Shown: one piece after another, positions 44,256 through 52,350 of the stretch
Position numbering within the stretch: the first letter of the stretch is position 1
Layout of the letters: the number at the start of each line of letters is the position of its first letter
Assembly: GCA_029259745.1 (NCBI GenBank)
Contig: JAJDEO010000024.1
Span: forward strand, 62,001 to 126,000
DNA length: 64,000 bases
Direction: 5' to 3'
Source of the DNA: Planctomycetota bacterium
Lineage (GTDB): Bacteria; Planctomycetota; B15-G4
Notes under the pieces: model-generated
Databases searched by the model: none
Seen by the model: the letters and a program-made list of their open reading frames with translations, nothing else
Told to the model about the DNA's origin: nothing
Translations under genes and position numbers: made by a program

Positions 44256-46046
44256 TCAGCGCACGCGGATGTGGAACGGCATCACGGCCTGGACGCGGTC
44301 GCGGTCGAAGACCGACTCGGACGCGAGAGCCTGCTCGACAAGCACGCCGAGATGCCCCGCACCGATCTCGTCGAGCACGGCGCGCGCGGCACCGGGCAGC
44401 GACATCATGACTCCCATGCTCTCCTCGAACTGCTCGAGGAAGCTCGGGGGCTCGGGGTACTCCATCAGCGGCGTCGAGCCGACATTGAGACCGCCGCCCA
44501 TGACACAGGCCAGCGCGATCGCCTCGTCGAGCCCGCCGAGCGTGTCGACGAGCCCATTGTCGTAGGCCTGCCGCCCCGTCCAGACGCGGCCCGCCGCCAA
44601 CGTCTCCACCTCGGAGACCGGCAGCTTGCGCCCGCGTGAGACCTTATCGAGGAACATCGCGTAGGTGTGTTCCATCGATCGCTGGAGCGTCGCCCGCAGT
44701 GCATCGGTCGGACCGTTCGCCAAGAGGCTCATGTCGTCACCGTGCGGACCGCGCGACACGACCTCGACGTTGACGCCGAGGTTCTCGATCGCGGCGCTCA
44801 CGTCGGGCAGCATCGACACCACGCCGATCGAGCCCGTCAGCGTGCTCGGTTGCGCGACGATCGCCTTGCAGCCCATCGAGATCCAGTAGCCACCCGAGGC
44901 CGCGACGCTCCCCATCGACGAGATCACGGGCTTCTTCGTCTGCACGCGCTCGATCGCGCGCCAGATCATGTCGCTCGCCAGCGCGCTCCCTCCGGGACTG
45001 TTCACGCGCAGCACGACGGCCTTCACGTTGTCGTCGTCGTAGCAGTGATCGAGCGCCTTGACGATCGTCTCGCTCCCCATGGTCGCGACGTTGCCCTGGA
45101 AGTCGGCCGTGCTCTTGCCCGACGTGATCGCACCCGAGGCGTAGACGATGGCGACGTAGGGTTCGTTCGGAGCCTTCTTGGACGGCGGATCAAGCATCTC
45201 GCCGAGCAGCGTGAACGCGGCGAACGGGTTGTCGAACTTCTTCGGATCGAAGGCATCCTCGTCGCCGTAGTCGTCGACCCAGTCGATCTCGCCGCCCAGG
45301 AGCTCGGAGACCTGCAGCTCGAACTCGTCCTCGTATGCCACGGCATCGATGAGCCCGGAGAAGGCCGCGAGCTCAGGCTCGACGAAGATGTTCTCGTAGA
45401 GACCTTCAACGACTTCGGGGGCGATCTCGCGGTGCCGCGCGATGCTCCCGATGAGCTGGTTGTAACGTTCGTCGAGGATCTGCCCGAGCATGACGCGCTG
45501 CGACTCGCTCATCGAATCGCGGGCGAAGTCCTCGAAGGCCGTCTTGAAGTCACCGACGTGCAGCACCTCGAACTTGACGTCGATGTGGTCGAAGACGTCC
45601 TTCATGTACATGAGCTCGGCCGTGAGCCCCTCGAGCACGACCATGCCCGACGGCGGAACGGCGAGATGATCAGCCATCGTGGCGAAGATCAGGTCCGTCT
45701 GCGTCAGCGTCTCGGAGTAGCAGACGATCGGCTTGCCGGCGGCCTTGATCGCATCGAGCTCGGCGAGCAGGTCCGTGGCGTGCGCGAAGCCCGGGAAGCC
45801 TTTGAGCTCGAGGCGCACGGCGTCGATCGATTCGTCGTTGGCGATCTGACGCAGGAGCTTGAGACGCGCGCGGAAGTTGCGCTTCGAGGGGCCGAATGGC
45901 ATCGCGGGCGAGGGGTCTTCGGCGGCGTTGGCGCTGATCGTCACCTCGACGACCTTCTTCTTCGCGATGACGGCATCATCGACGGCGTCGCCAAGGCTCG
46001 GGGAGGCGACGAGGGTCGCAGCGAGCAGTGCGGTGATGGGCAGCAT
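44256..46046 (-). CDS. sppA: Signal peptide peptidase SppA, double-domain (67K) type
   Basis: A protein of 596 residues. ATG 46046 has GGAG at six bases. Signal sequence MLPITALLAATLVASPSLGD. Two tandem S49 domains. The first supplies the general-base lysine (K168 in VLHVGDFKTAFEDFARDSMS). The second supplies the nucleophile serine (S384 in SSMGSVAASGGYWISMG), preceded by AVVLRVNSPGGSALASDMIW. Both match the E. coli layout, where one Lys-Ser pair comes from each half. It cleaves residual signal peptides in the membrane. Confidence 0.93.
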   Translation of the reverse strand: MLPITALLAATLVASPSLGDAVDDAVIAKKKVVEVTISANAAEDPSPAMPFGPSKRNFRARLKLLRQIANDESIDAVRLELKGFPGFAHATDLLAELDAIKAAGKPIVCYSETLTQTDLIFATMADHLAVPPSGMVVLEGLTAELMYMKDVFDHIDVKFEVLHVGDFKTAFEDFARDSMSESQRVMLGQILDERYNQLIGSIARHREIAPEVVEGLYENIFVEPELAAFSGLIDAVAYEDEFELQVSELLGGEIDWVDDYGDEDAFDPKKFDNPFAAFTLLGEMLDPPSKKAPNEPYVAIVYASGAITSGKSTADFQGNVATMGSETIVKALDHCYDDDNVKAVVLRVNSPGGSALASDMIWRAIERVQTKKPVISSMGSVAASGGYWISMGCKAIVAQPSTLTGSIGVVSMLPDVSAAIENLGVNVEVVSRGPHGDDMSLLANGPTDALRATLQRSMEHTYAMFLDKVSRGRKLPVSEVETLAAGRVWTGRQAYDNGLVDTLGGLDEAIALACVMGGGLNVGSTPLMEYPEPPSFLEQFEESMGVMMSLPGAARAVLDEIGAGHLGVLVEQALASESVFDRDRVQAVMPFHIRVR

Positions 46047-46190
46047 GGGGGGCTCCGTGGCGCTTGAGCGCGGGTAGAATGGGGAGACCAGGAGTCTACG
46101 AAGGTACGGGTGGTGTCCCAGCACCGGTCACGAAGGCGCCATGCCGCGCCACGGCTTCGAGATATGCCGACACAGCGATCCGCTGCGTAG

Positions 46191-46454
46191 GGCCGATACG
46201 GCGCGGTCGTCCCGCTCGAGCCCGCCACCGGACCACGCGCCTCGGGACTCGGTGCTTGGGAAGTGATGGTTCGTCGCAGCACGCTCGACCTCGATGACGG
46301 CGCGATCGCCGGGGGCCGTCTCGACGACTGGACCTACGGCGTGAACTGGCGCCGCGACGCACACACGCGCCTGATGGTCAACATCATCGACGCCGAAGTG
46401 ACGGACGTCGGCGATGCGCAGCTCTTCACATTCCGCGTCCAGCACGAGTTCTGA
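46191..46454 (+). pseudogene. C-terminal remnant of a phosphate-selective porin (OprO/OprP family)
   Basis: Read in the frame ending at the TGA at 46454, the sequence is GAVVPLEPATGPRASGLGAW, EVMVRRSTLDLDDGAIAGGR, LDDWTYGVNWRRDAHTRLMV and finally DVGDAQLFTFRVQHEF. The pattern GAWE, followed by S-LDL-DG, then W-GxNW, N-R-M-N and terminal F, is the last four beta-strands of porin O/P. A TAG at 46188-46190 and loss of similarity upstream show that the rest of the gene is gone or frameshifted. The next gene encodes a PepSY protein, suggesting a former porin-PepSY unit. Confidence 0.7.
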
Positions 46455-46486
46455 CGCCGACGAGCGCGGCTGCTATCTTGCTGCGC

Positions 46487-47008
46487 ATGTCTGCCGCATC
46501 CTGGAACCGCAAGCTGCACCGTTGGGGCTCGATCGCGATCGCCGCGCCGCTCTTGGTGGTCATCACGACCGGGATCCTCCTCCAGCTGAAGAAGGAGTGG
46601 AGCTGGGTCCAGCCAGCGACGGCGCAGGGCGTGGCCACGGGCGAGCCCGCGGTGGACTTCGCCGCCGTGCTCGACGCGGCGCGCACGATGCCGGATGCCG
46701 GCATCACGAGCTGGGACGACATCGATCGTCTCGACGTGCGTCCGAGCAAGGGCATCATCAAGGTGCGCGGCAAGAATCGCTGGGAAGTGCAGGTCGACGC
46801 GCAAACCGGCGCCGTCGTCTCGCACGCCTACCGGCGCTCCGACTTCATTGAGTCGCTGCACGACGGCTCGTGGTTCGCGGACGGCACCAAGCTCTGGCTC
46901 TTCCTGCCGTCGGCCGTGATCCTGCTCGGCCTCTGGGGCACCGGCCTCTATCTCTTTGCGCTCCCCTACCTCGCACGCCGGCGAGCCAAGAAACGCGCAA
47001 CGAGCTGA
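46487..47008 (+). CDS. PepSY-associated transmembrane protein
   Basis: A protein of 173 residues from ATG 46487 (a TTG lies three codons upstream). An N-terminal helix in the typical RKLHRWGSIAIAAPLLVVIT form, a PepSY-like periplasmic domain (IDRLDVRPSKGIIKVRGKNR, WEVQVDAQTGAVV), then a motif SDFIESLHDGSWF and a C-terminal helix (LWLFLPSAVILLGLWGTGLY). This matches short PepSY_TM proteins often found with iron or phosphate uptake porins. It may be a leftover of the operon whose porin is truncated. Confidence 0.8.
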   Translation: MSAASWNRKLHRWGSIAIAAPLLVVITTGILLQLKKEWSWVQPATAQGVATGEPAVDFAAVLDAARTMPDAGITSWDDIDRLDVRPSKGIIKVRGKNRWEVQVDAQTGAVVSHAYRRSDFIESLHDGSWFADGTKLWLFLPSAVILLGLWGTGLYLFALPYLARRRAKKRATS

Positions 47009-47014
47009 CGGCCG

Positions 47015-47221
47015 TCAGCGACTCGCGTTGCGCCGCGCCGCCGACTCGGGCGATTCGAACGTCCGCTTCGCCGTGTTGGAGAAGTCCTTCGCCGGCAAAG
47101 GCTGGATCGACTCGAGGCCGGCATTCCGCGCCTCGAGCGTGGCGTCGCCGAGCGTGCGTCCTTCGCCCGAATGAGTGTGTGAAGAGATGGCGCGTCGCAG
47201 CACGGTGAAACGTCGGTTCAT
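47015..47221 (-). CDS. Small hypothetical protein coupled to the AAA ATPase gene
   Basis: Its ATG overlaps the TGA of the ATPase gene (ATGA at 47218-47221). The product of 68 residues is basic and polar: MNRRFTVLRRAISSHTHSGE, then RTLGDATLEARNAGLESIQP and a serine/arginine-rich end. Overlap and frame length are the only support; the protein is not recognised. It is convergent with the PepSY gene. Confidence 0.4.
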   Translation of the reverse strand: MNRRFTVLRRAISSHTHSGEGRTLGDATLEARNAGLESIQPLPAKDFSNTAKRTFESPESAARRNASR

Positions 47222-47865
47222 CGTTCCCACTCCTCGTTCGTCTTGGAAGCTGCGCGGACCGGCGTCGCCGCTGGAACCGCAGCCGAACGTCCGACCTTCT
47301 CGAGGCCGGCCAACGACAGCACGCGCTCGACGAGTCGCGTGCGCTCCTGCATCGAAAGCGATGCCACGGGGATGTAGGGCACGCCGAACATCTCCAGCAG
47401 CAACTTCACCATCCCGTCGATCCGCACGACCTCTTCCCAGTTCATGCGCTCACGCACGCCGTCTTCGGCGAGCAGCTCGCGATGCGGGCGGATGTAGAAG
47501 ACGAGGCCCTGCTTGACCGTCTCCATGTAGTCGGCGAGACGATCGTCGCGCGCGAGCTCGGGGAGGATTTGCGAGTGATGGGCCGCGTAGGCGAGGTTGC
47601 AGAAGGCTCGGTCGGAGACGAACGAGCCGTCCTGCTCCATCTCGGCCGTGATCTGCCGCGCGAAGACCTCGGTCTGGTAGCGGTTGACGACATCGAGATC
47701 CGTGCGCAGCGACGAGAGCTGCGCCTCCATCTCGGCGAGCACCCCGCGCGCCACCTCGGCGATCATCGGCAGGCCGTAGTGGTCGCGGACCCAGCGGGCC
47801 AGCGTGGTCTTGCCCGTGGAATGGGCGCCGACCATGTAGATGACGAGAGGCTTCTTGCGGACCAT
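47218..47865 (-). CDS. AAA-family (NadR-like) P-loop ATPase/kinase
   Basis: A protein of 215 residues from ATG 47865. Residues 1-20 read MVRKKPLVIYMVGAHSTGKT (Walker A GAHSTGKTTLARWV). Later parts include EVARGVLAEMEAQ, VSDRAFCNLAYAAHHSQIL (a Walker B-like position) and LVFYIRPHRELLAEDGVRER, the pattern of AAA_28/NadR-type nucleoside kinases. The ending is a low-complexity Ala/Thr tail. The upstream part of the frame (to 48069) is a shadow. Likely a small-molecule kinase; the substrate is unknown. Confidence 0.78.
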   Translation of the reverse strand: MVRKKPLVIYMVGAHSTGKTTLARWVRDHYGLPMIAEVARGVLAEMEAQLSSLRTDLDVVNRYQTEVFARQITAEMEQDGSFVSDRAFCNLAYAAHHSQILPELARDDRLADYMETVKQGLVFYIRPHRELLAEDGVRERMNWEEVVRIDGMVKLLLEMFGVPYIPVASLSMQERTRLVERVLSLAGLEKVGRSAAVPAATPVRAASKTNEEWER

Positions 47866-47974
47866 CCGTACGCGCTCGCTCGACGCCGCTCGCCGCGGAA
47901 GCTCATTCGACGTCCACCCGCCGAACCGCCACCGATCGAGCCCACGCCTCCATCGATCGAGTCCGAGGATAGAG

Positions 47975-48011
47975 ACACGCCCCGACTCCGGCGCACGGAA
48001 TCGGGGCGTGT
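47975..48011 (-). terminator. Strong hairpin downstream of the cytochrome peroxidase gene
   Basis: ACACGCCCCGACTCC (47975-47989) pairs with GGAATCGGGGCGTGT (47997-48011) with one mismatch across a 7-nt loop. On the minus strand it follows the peroxidase stop by about 100 bp and is trailed by a pyrimidine-rich stretch (CTCTATCC). Confidence 0.65.
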
Positions 48012-48109
48012 GGAGATGTTTGTGGATGGTGTCGCGAGTTTGTGGATACCTCGTGGATCGACGCATCAACCTCCGTTGATTCGGCTCCCGCGGGCTGCCG
48101 GTCGCTGCG

Positions 48110-49183
48110 TCACTTCGCGTCGGGCGGCAGCGCCGGCTCGCTGAGCGTGCAGTCCTCGTCCAGCGACTCGAGGAAGGCCACGAGATCGCCGATCTGCGCG
48201 TCCGACAGGTCGTGGTCCTTGAGCTTCTCGTCGAGGTGCGGGTTCGCGATCCCGCCGCCGGCCATCAGACGCACGGCTTCCTCGAGCGTCGCGACCGAGC
48301 CGTCATGGAAGTACGGAGCGCTCTGGGCGATGTCGCGCAGGGTCGGCGTCTTGAAGGCGCCGCGATCGCGCTCGGCCTCGGAGACCTTGAACCGACCGAC
48401 GTCGGCAAAGTCCCCCGTTGCGGCGTCGTAGCCGATGCCGACGTTGTGGAAGACCATGTTCGTGAAGAGCGGCGGCGCGTGGCACTCGTTGCAGCCAGCC
48501 TGCTGGAAGACTTCGTAGCCGCGCTTGGCCGCATCGTTGACGGCGCTCTCGTCGCCGGCCTGCCAGGCATCGAACGGCGTGTTGCCGCCAACGATCGTGC
48601 GCACGTAACTGGCCATCGCAGCCGAGGCGTTCTCGACTGTTGCCGGCCCGCCGAAGACATCCTGGAACTGCGCCGCGTACCCGGGCGTGCCGTTCAACAT
48701 CGCGATCTTCTCGTCGATGTTGTCACCGGCCCCCATGTTGCCACCCTTCCACGCCGCGGCGACCTGCGCCTCGAGCGTCGTCGCGCGACCATCCCAGTAC
48801 CACATCGAGTGGAAGCCGATGTTCCACATCGAAGGCGACGAACGCGTGAGCTGCTTGTTGTGCGCGCCGACCGCTTGCGGAAGGCCGTCCGTGAGGCCCT
48901 TCTCGCAGACGTGGCAGTGGTAGCAGGAACGCGAGCCGTCGCCGCTGATACGGTAGTCGTAGTAGAGCTGGCGACCGAGCGCGGCCTTCTCGGGCGTGAG
49001 CGGGTTGTCGTCGGGGATCGACATCTCCGCGAATCCGGCGAGCGGCGCGTAGTCGTCGATCGGCGCCGGAAGCGCGAGGATCTCGGGCGTGAAGACGTCG
49101 TCGGTGGACGACGAGCAGGAGATGGCGGCGAGCGTGGCGGCGGAGGCCACGGCAAGGAGCGTCACGGTGCGACCAAGGGACAT
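48110..49183 (-). CDS. Dihaem cytochrome c peroxidase (MauG/CcpA family) lipoprotein
   Basis: A protein of 357 residues. Lipoprotein signal (VASAATLAAISCSSS). Two haem sites: CYHCH at residues 87-91 and CNECH at 231-235. Between them lies LTRSSPSMWNIGFHSMWYWD with GRATTLEAQ, and after haem two FKTPTLRDIAQSAPYFHDGS, both conserved in bacterial dihaem peroxidases. The first site reads CYHCHVCEKG, with an extra cysteine near the haem (residue 93). It reduces H2O2 in the periplasm or oxidises a protein substrate. Confidence 0.92.
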   Translation of the reverse strand: MSLGRTVTLLAVASAATLAAISCSSSTDDVFTPEILALPAPIDDYAPLAGFAEMSIPDDNPLTPEKAALGRQLYYDYRISGDGSRSCYHCHVCEKGLTDGLPQAVGAHNKQLTRSSPSMWNIGFHSMWYWDGRATTLEAQVAAAWKGGNMGAGDNIDEKIAMLNGTPGYAAQFQDVFGGPATVENASAAMASYVRTIVGGNTPFDAWQAGDESAVNDAAKRGYEVFQQAGCNECHAPPLFTNMVFHNVGIGYDAATGDFADVGRFKVSEAERDRGAFKTPTLRDIAQSAPYFHDGSVATLEEAVRLMAGGGIANPHLDEKLKDHDLSDAQIGDLVAFLESLDEDCTLSEPALPPDAK

Positions 49184-49359
49184 CGTGCTGGCTTCCGATG
49201 AGCGGGAGGCGAAGTGTCCGAGGCCGCTCGTCACGTCCTCGGTCCAGACAGCGAGGTTAACCCGGACTTCGCGCCGGCATCTACAGCAAGCGCAAGACCG
49301 CGTTGCGAGTGTTCGCCGTCTTCGGACACGCGCCTGTCAGTCTCGGCCGCCTGTGGCGC

Positions 49360-49842
49360 TCAGCGCCGCGTGCCGGCCAGCTCGTGCGCTTGTTCGAGAA
49401 AGACAGCGAACGCGCCGGGATCATCGGGTGCCGAAGTGTTCGTGACAGCGACACGTGTCACGGGATCGACGAGGACGACGTCAGGCAAACCCTTGCGTCC
49501 CCCGCGGTACTCCTCGCTCAGCGCGCGACGTTCGCGGTCGGCGAAGTATTCGCTCACGCTGCCGGAAGCGATCCCGGGGAAGTCGACCCGGACCAGCGCC
49601 ACGTCGCCGCCCGACGCCGGGAGCGCCTCGGACAGGACGTCGTTCTCGAACGTCCAGCACGCCGCACACGACCCACTCGTGAAGAAGACGGCCACGAGGT
49701 GGTTGTTCGCCGCCGACCACTCGAAGGCATCGTCGGCGTCCGCGAACGTCGGGGTGGCGCCGGTGCCGTAGTAGGGCGTCGGTGCGCTCCCACAGGCGGA
49801 CAGTACGAACGATGCGGCCAAGAGAACGGCGGTGCGGATCAT
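49360..49842 (-). CDS. Thioredoxin-like lipoprotein
   Basis: A protein of 160 residues. ATG 49842 with GGGAG just upstream. Signal VLLAASFVLSACGSAPTPYY (lipobox LSAC). Thioredoxin-fold core NNHLVAVFFTSGSCAACWTF with active-site CAAC, then DVALVRVDFPGIAS and the cis-Pro-like GLPDVVLVDPVTRVAV. It is likely a membrane-tethered thiol-disulfide reductant. The longer frame up to 49896 is not needed. Not linked to a clear partner, although the dihaem peroxidase is next on the same strand. Confidence 0.85.
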   Translation of the reverse strand: MIRTAVLLAASFVLSACGSAPTPYYGTGATPTFADADDAFEWSAANNHLVAVFFTSGSCAACWTFENDVLSEALPASGGDVALVRVDFPGIASGSVSEYFADRERRALSEEYRGGRKGLPDVVLVDPVTRVAVTNTSAPDDPGAFAVFLEQAHELAGTRR

Positions 49843-49921
49843 GTCTCCCTTTCTCGAAGGCTCGTCGAAACCGACCACGAGCAGAGTAGGCGGCACCGGC
49901 GCGGGTCAGCGAACACGCGCT

Positions 49922-50326
49922 TCAGCTCAGAGCCGCCGCGCCTGCGACAGCCACCGCGTGGTCGTCCTCGACCGCACTGCCCGAGACGCCCACCGCGCCG
50001 ATCACTTCGCCGTCGCCGTTCTTGAGCGGCACACCGCCGGGGAACGTGATGAGGCCGCCGTTGCTGTGCTCGATGTTGTAGAGCGATCCGCCGGGCTGGG
50101 AGAGGCCGCCGATCGCGCCGGTGTCCATGTCGAACCAGCGCGCCGTGCGGGCCTTCTTCTGGGCGATGTCGATCGACCCGATCCAGGCGCCGTCCATGCG
50201 CACGAAGGCCTTGAGGTTCGCGCCGGCGTCGACGACAGCGATGTCCATCTTGACGCCCATCTCACGGCTCTTGGCGAGGGCGGCGTCGACGACCTTCTGT
50301 GCCTGGTCCAGCGTGATGTCACTCAT
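49922..50326 (-). CDS. GlcG/HbpS-family haem-degrading-type protein
   Basis: A protein of 134 residues, one domain. Diagnostic parts are [54 protein letters not shown] and [20 protein letters not shown] followed by GVSG. The family includes HbpS (haem-binding, redox sensing) and GlcG of unknown role. No glycolate oxidase genes are adjacent. Monocistronic. Confidence 0.9.
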   Translation of the reverse strand: MSDITLDQAQKVVDAALAKSREMGVKMDIAVVDAGANLKAFVRMDGAWIGSIDIAQKKARTARWFDMDTGAIGGLSQPGGSLYNIEHSNGGLITFPGGVPLKNGDGEVIGAVGVSGSAVEDDHAVAVAGAAALS

Positions 50327-50403
50327 CGAATCGATTCACTTCGGAGGGTGGTTTATTGGAGACGCGGGCATTCTGAGAAGTGCGACGCGCGAGCGCCAGC
50401 GAT

Positions 50404-51022
50404 TCACGGAGCCTCGTCACGGACGGCGAGGTAGTTCGCGATCGGATGACCGCGCGGGAGCGGTGGCTGAGGATGTGGGACGGTGAGTTCCGTTGCCGCG
50501 ACGAGCCAGCTTCGTACGAGGAGCCCCTCACGTTCGAGATCGAAAGCGAAGCGGATGGGACGTGTCGAGGTGTCGATCGTGACCGTGCCCGACCACCCGC
50601 GCGACTAGGTGGTGTCGCCGTGACCACCTGACTCGACGGTGAGTGAGCGGACGACAGGCGGGAACGCGTCGAGGTCGACTTCCGTGAACACGAAGCACGC
50701 CTCGTACCACTCCATCGTCCATGCCGAGAATGTTGCTCCCGTGCAGATCGGGATCTTCGAGCTGCGCGTCGAACCAGAGCACGTCATCGCCTGTGACTTA
50801 GAGTTCATCGCGACGCCGAGCCGCTTCGTGGCGGACATCGATCGCAGCGTGGTCCACCCACGTCAGAGGCTTCGCGACTCGGCGGCCTTCGAGGTCGTGA
50901 ACGACACGACCGACGAGCCCGCGGACCGGACCCCGGGTGACGCGCGGCCGCGCGTCGGGCACGTCACACGCGACGAGGAGCAGCGCGACCGCGAAGACGA
51001 AGCATGCGCGCACGCCGGTCAT
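50404..51022 (-). pseudogene. Decayed paralogue of the lipoprotein at 51103-51738
   Basis: The N-terminus MTGVRACFVFAVALLLVACD is a lipoprotein signal. A frame change near 50810-50830 leads to WYEACFVFTEVDLDAFPPVV followed by RSLTVESGGHGDTT and an in-frame TAG at 50605. The same frame continues after the stop as VTIDTSTRPIRFAFDLEREG and ends at 50404. These match WYESATLYLELC, APTVRAVSMAWGG and ITLDVNVSPLRIAFDLESEG of the neighbouring intact gene. So it is an older tandem copy broken by a frameshift and a stop. A sequencing error could explain one of the two lesions. Confidence 0.7.
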
Positions 51023-51102
51023 GCCCTCGTTTCCAGTTCATCTCCCATCGCAGTGATACGTCGGGCGTCCTGGAAGTGTGGGCCATCGAGCGGTGAGCAT
51101 CT

Positions 51103-51738
51103 TCAGCGGCCGTCGTCTTCCTCGAGAGCCAAGGCGCGCGCCGTGAGGTACCGGCTCAAGGCTGCCGTCGCGCCGTCGCTGGGAGCGCTTGGCACATTCA
51201 CGGCACCGACCATCTGGTAGACACCGATGAAGCCCGCGCCCTCACTCTCGAGATCGAACGCGATGCGCAGCGGCGACACGTTGACGTCGAGCGTGATCGG
51301 TCCTGTCACGGCGGACAGCCACTGCATGAACGGCGGGATGTCCCCGCCCCACGCCATGCTCACCGCACGCACCGTGGGCGCGTCGCACTCCGTGCACAAC
51401 TCGAGGTAGAGCGTCGCACTCTCGTACCACGGCCCCTGTCCCGTGAGCACGAGCACGCTGACGCCGTCGGCGAGGTCGTGACGCAGCACACCCGCCTCGT
51501 CATCATCACGTGCTGCGCAGCCTTCCCAAAGCACATCGCCTCCAGGTTCGACGGCGCCAAGCTGAACATCGACACCGCCGACGGGCGCCCATTGCAGCGC
51601 GTTCTCGTCGCCGCGCGGAATCCCGACGATGCCCTGCACGACAGGCGCCTGGCGCATCGCCACGGACTTCGGCTCGCCCTCCCGACACGCAGCCAGCAGC
51701 GCCAGCGTGAGAACGACAATCGCTCGACTAGTCGTCAA
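51103..51738 (-). CDS. Lipoprotein of unknown function, co-transcribed with the ECF sigma factor
   Basis: A protein of 211 residues from a TTG at 51738 overlapping the sigma-factor stop by 11 bp. Further upstream the frame is a shadow of the sigma gene. The signal is LTLALLAACREG (lipobox LLAAC). Then follow VQGIVGIPRGDENALQWAPV, GVDVQLGAVEPGGDVLWEGC, WYESATLYLELCTECDAPTV and PLRIAFDLESEGAGF, a beta-rich secreted domain with four cysteines. A decayed copy lies just downstream. Overlap with the sigma gene suggests it belongs to the sigma regulon or signals to it. Confidence 0.7.
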   Translation of the reverse strand: MTTSRAIVVLTLALLAACREGEPKSVAMRQAPVVQGIVGIPRGDENALQWAPVGGVDVQLGAVEPGGDVLWEGCAARDDDEAGVLRHDLADGVSVLVLTGQGPWYESATLYLELCTECDAPTVRAVSMAWGGDIPPFMQWLSAVTGPITLDVNVSPLRIAFDLESEGAGFIGVYQMVGAVNVPSAPSDGATAALSRYLTARALALEEDDGR

Positions 51739-52285
51739 GCTTGTCCGCGAGCTTCGCCAGGCCGCGGTAGACGAGGTTGCGCACCGCGCCGGGCGTGCGA
51801 CCAAGTCGCTTGCCGATGTCGTCATAGCTGAGACCTTCGAGACGTGAAAGGAGGATCGCGTCGCGGACCACCTCGGGCAGACCGTCGAAGGCCGCGAGCG
51901 TGGCGTTGAGCTCCTCGCGGATCGCGACGGTGTGGCTCGGCGTGGCTCCACGGCTCAGCAGAGCGCTGTCGACACCGGGAGTCTCGCGCGCGGCGTCGCG
52001 TCGATCGGCCGTCGCGTGCCGGTGACGGTCGACGATCTTGCGTCGCGCCACGCGCTGCATCCAACGCTGCATGCCGAGTTCGCCGTCACGCTCGAAGACG
52101 TCGGCATGCTCGAGCACTTCCCGACACACCGACTGCACGATGTCGTCCGCCGACTCCCGCGTGGACGCCGGACCGCCGAAGTAGCGCCGCACGAAGCGAC
52201 GCAGGTCGGGCGCGCAGCGAGCAACGAGGCTCTCGGCGCTCTCGTCCCCACCGCGCGTCTCGGAATCTGACGGCGAAGCACTCAT
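51728..52285 (-). CDS. ECF-type sigma factor facing a Ser/Thr kinase
   Basis: A protein of 185 residues. Region 2: LVARCAPDLRRFVRRYFGGP, ESADDIVQSVCREVLEHADV and MQRWMQRVARRKIVDRHRHA. Region 4: LPEVVRDAILLSRLEGLSYD, DIGKRLGRTPGAVRNLVYRG. Its divergent neighbour is a kinase gene 65 bp away. ECF sigma factors paired with Ser/Thr kinases are a Planctomycetota speciality, where the kinase is thought to replace an anti-sigma factor. The overlapping lipoprotein gene completes a three-gene locus. Confidence 0.9.
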   Translation of the reverse strand: MSASPSDSETRGGDESAESLVARCAPDLRRFVRRYFGGPASTRESADDIVQSVCREVLEHADVFERDGELGMQRWMQRVARRKIVDRHRHATADRRDAARETPGVDSALLSRGATPSHTVAIREELNATLAAFDGLPEVVRDAILLSRLEGLSYDDIGKRLGRTPGAVRNLVYRGLAKLADKLDD

Positions 52286-52350
52286 GAATCCAAGTGTGAC
52301 ATGGCATCGTCGTTCACGATAGACAGGGCAGTCCCCCGCCAGGCTCCTTC

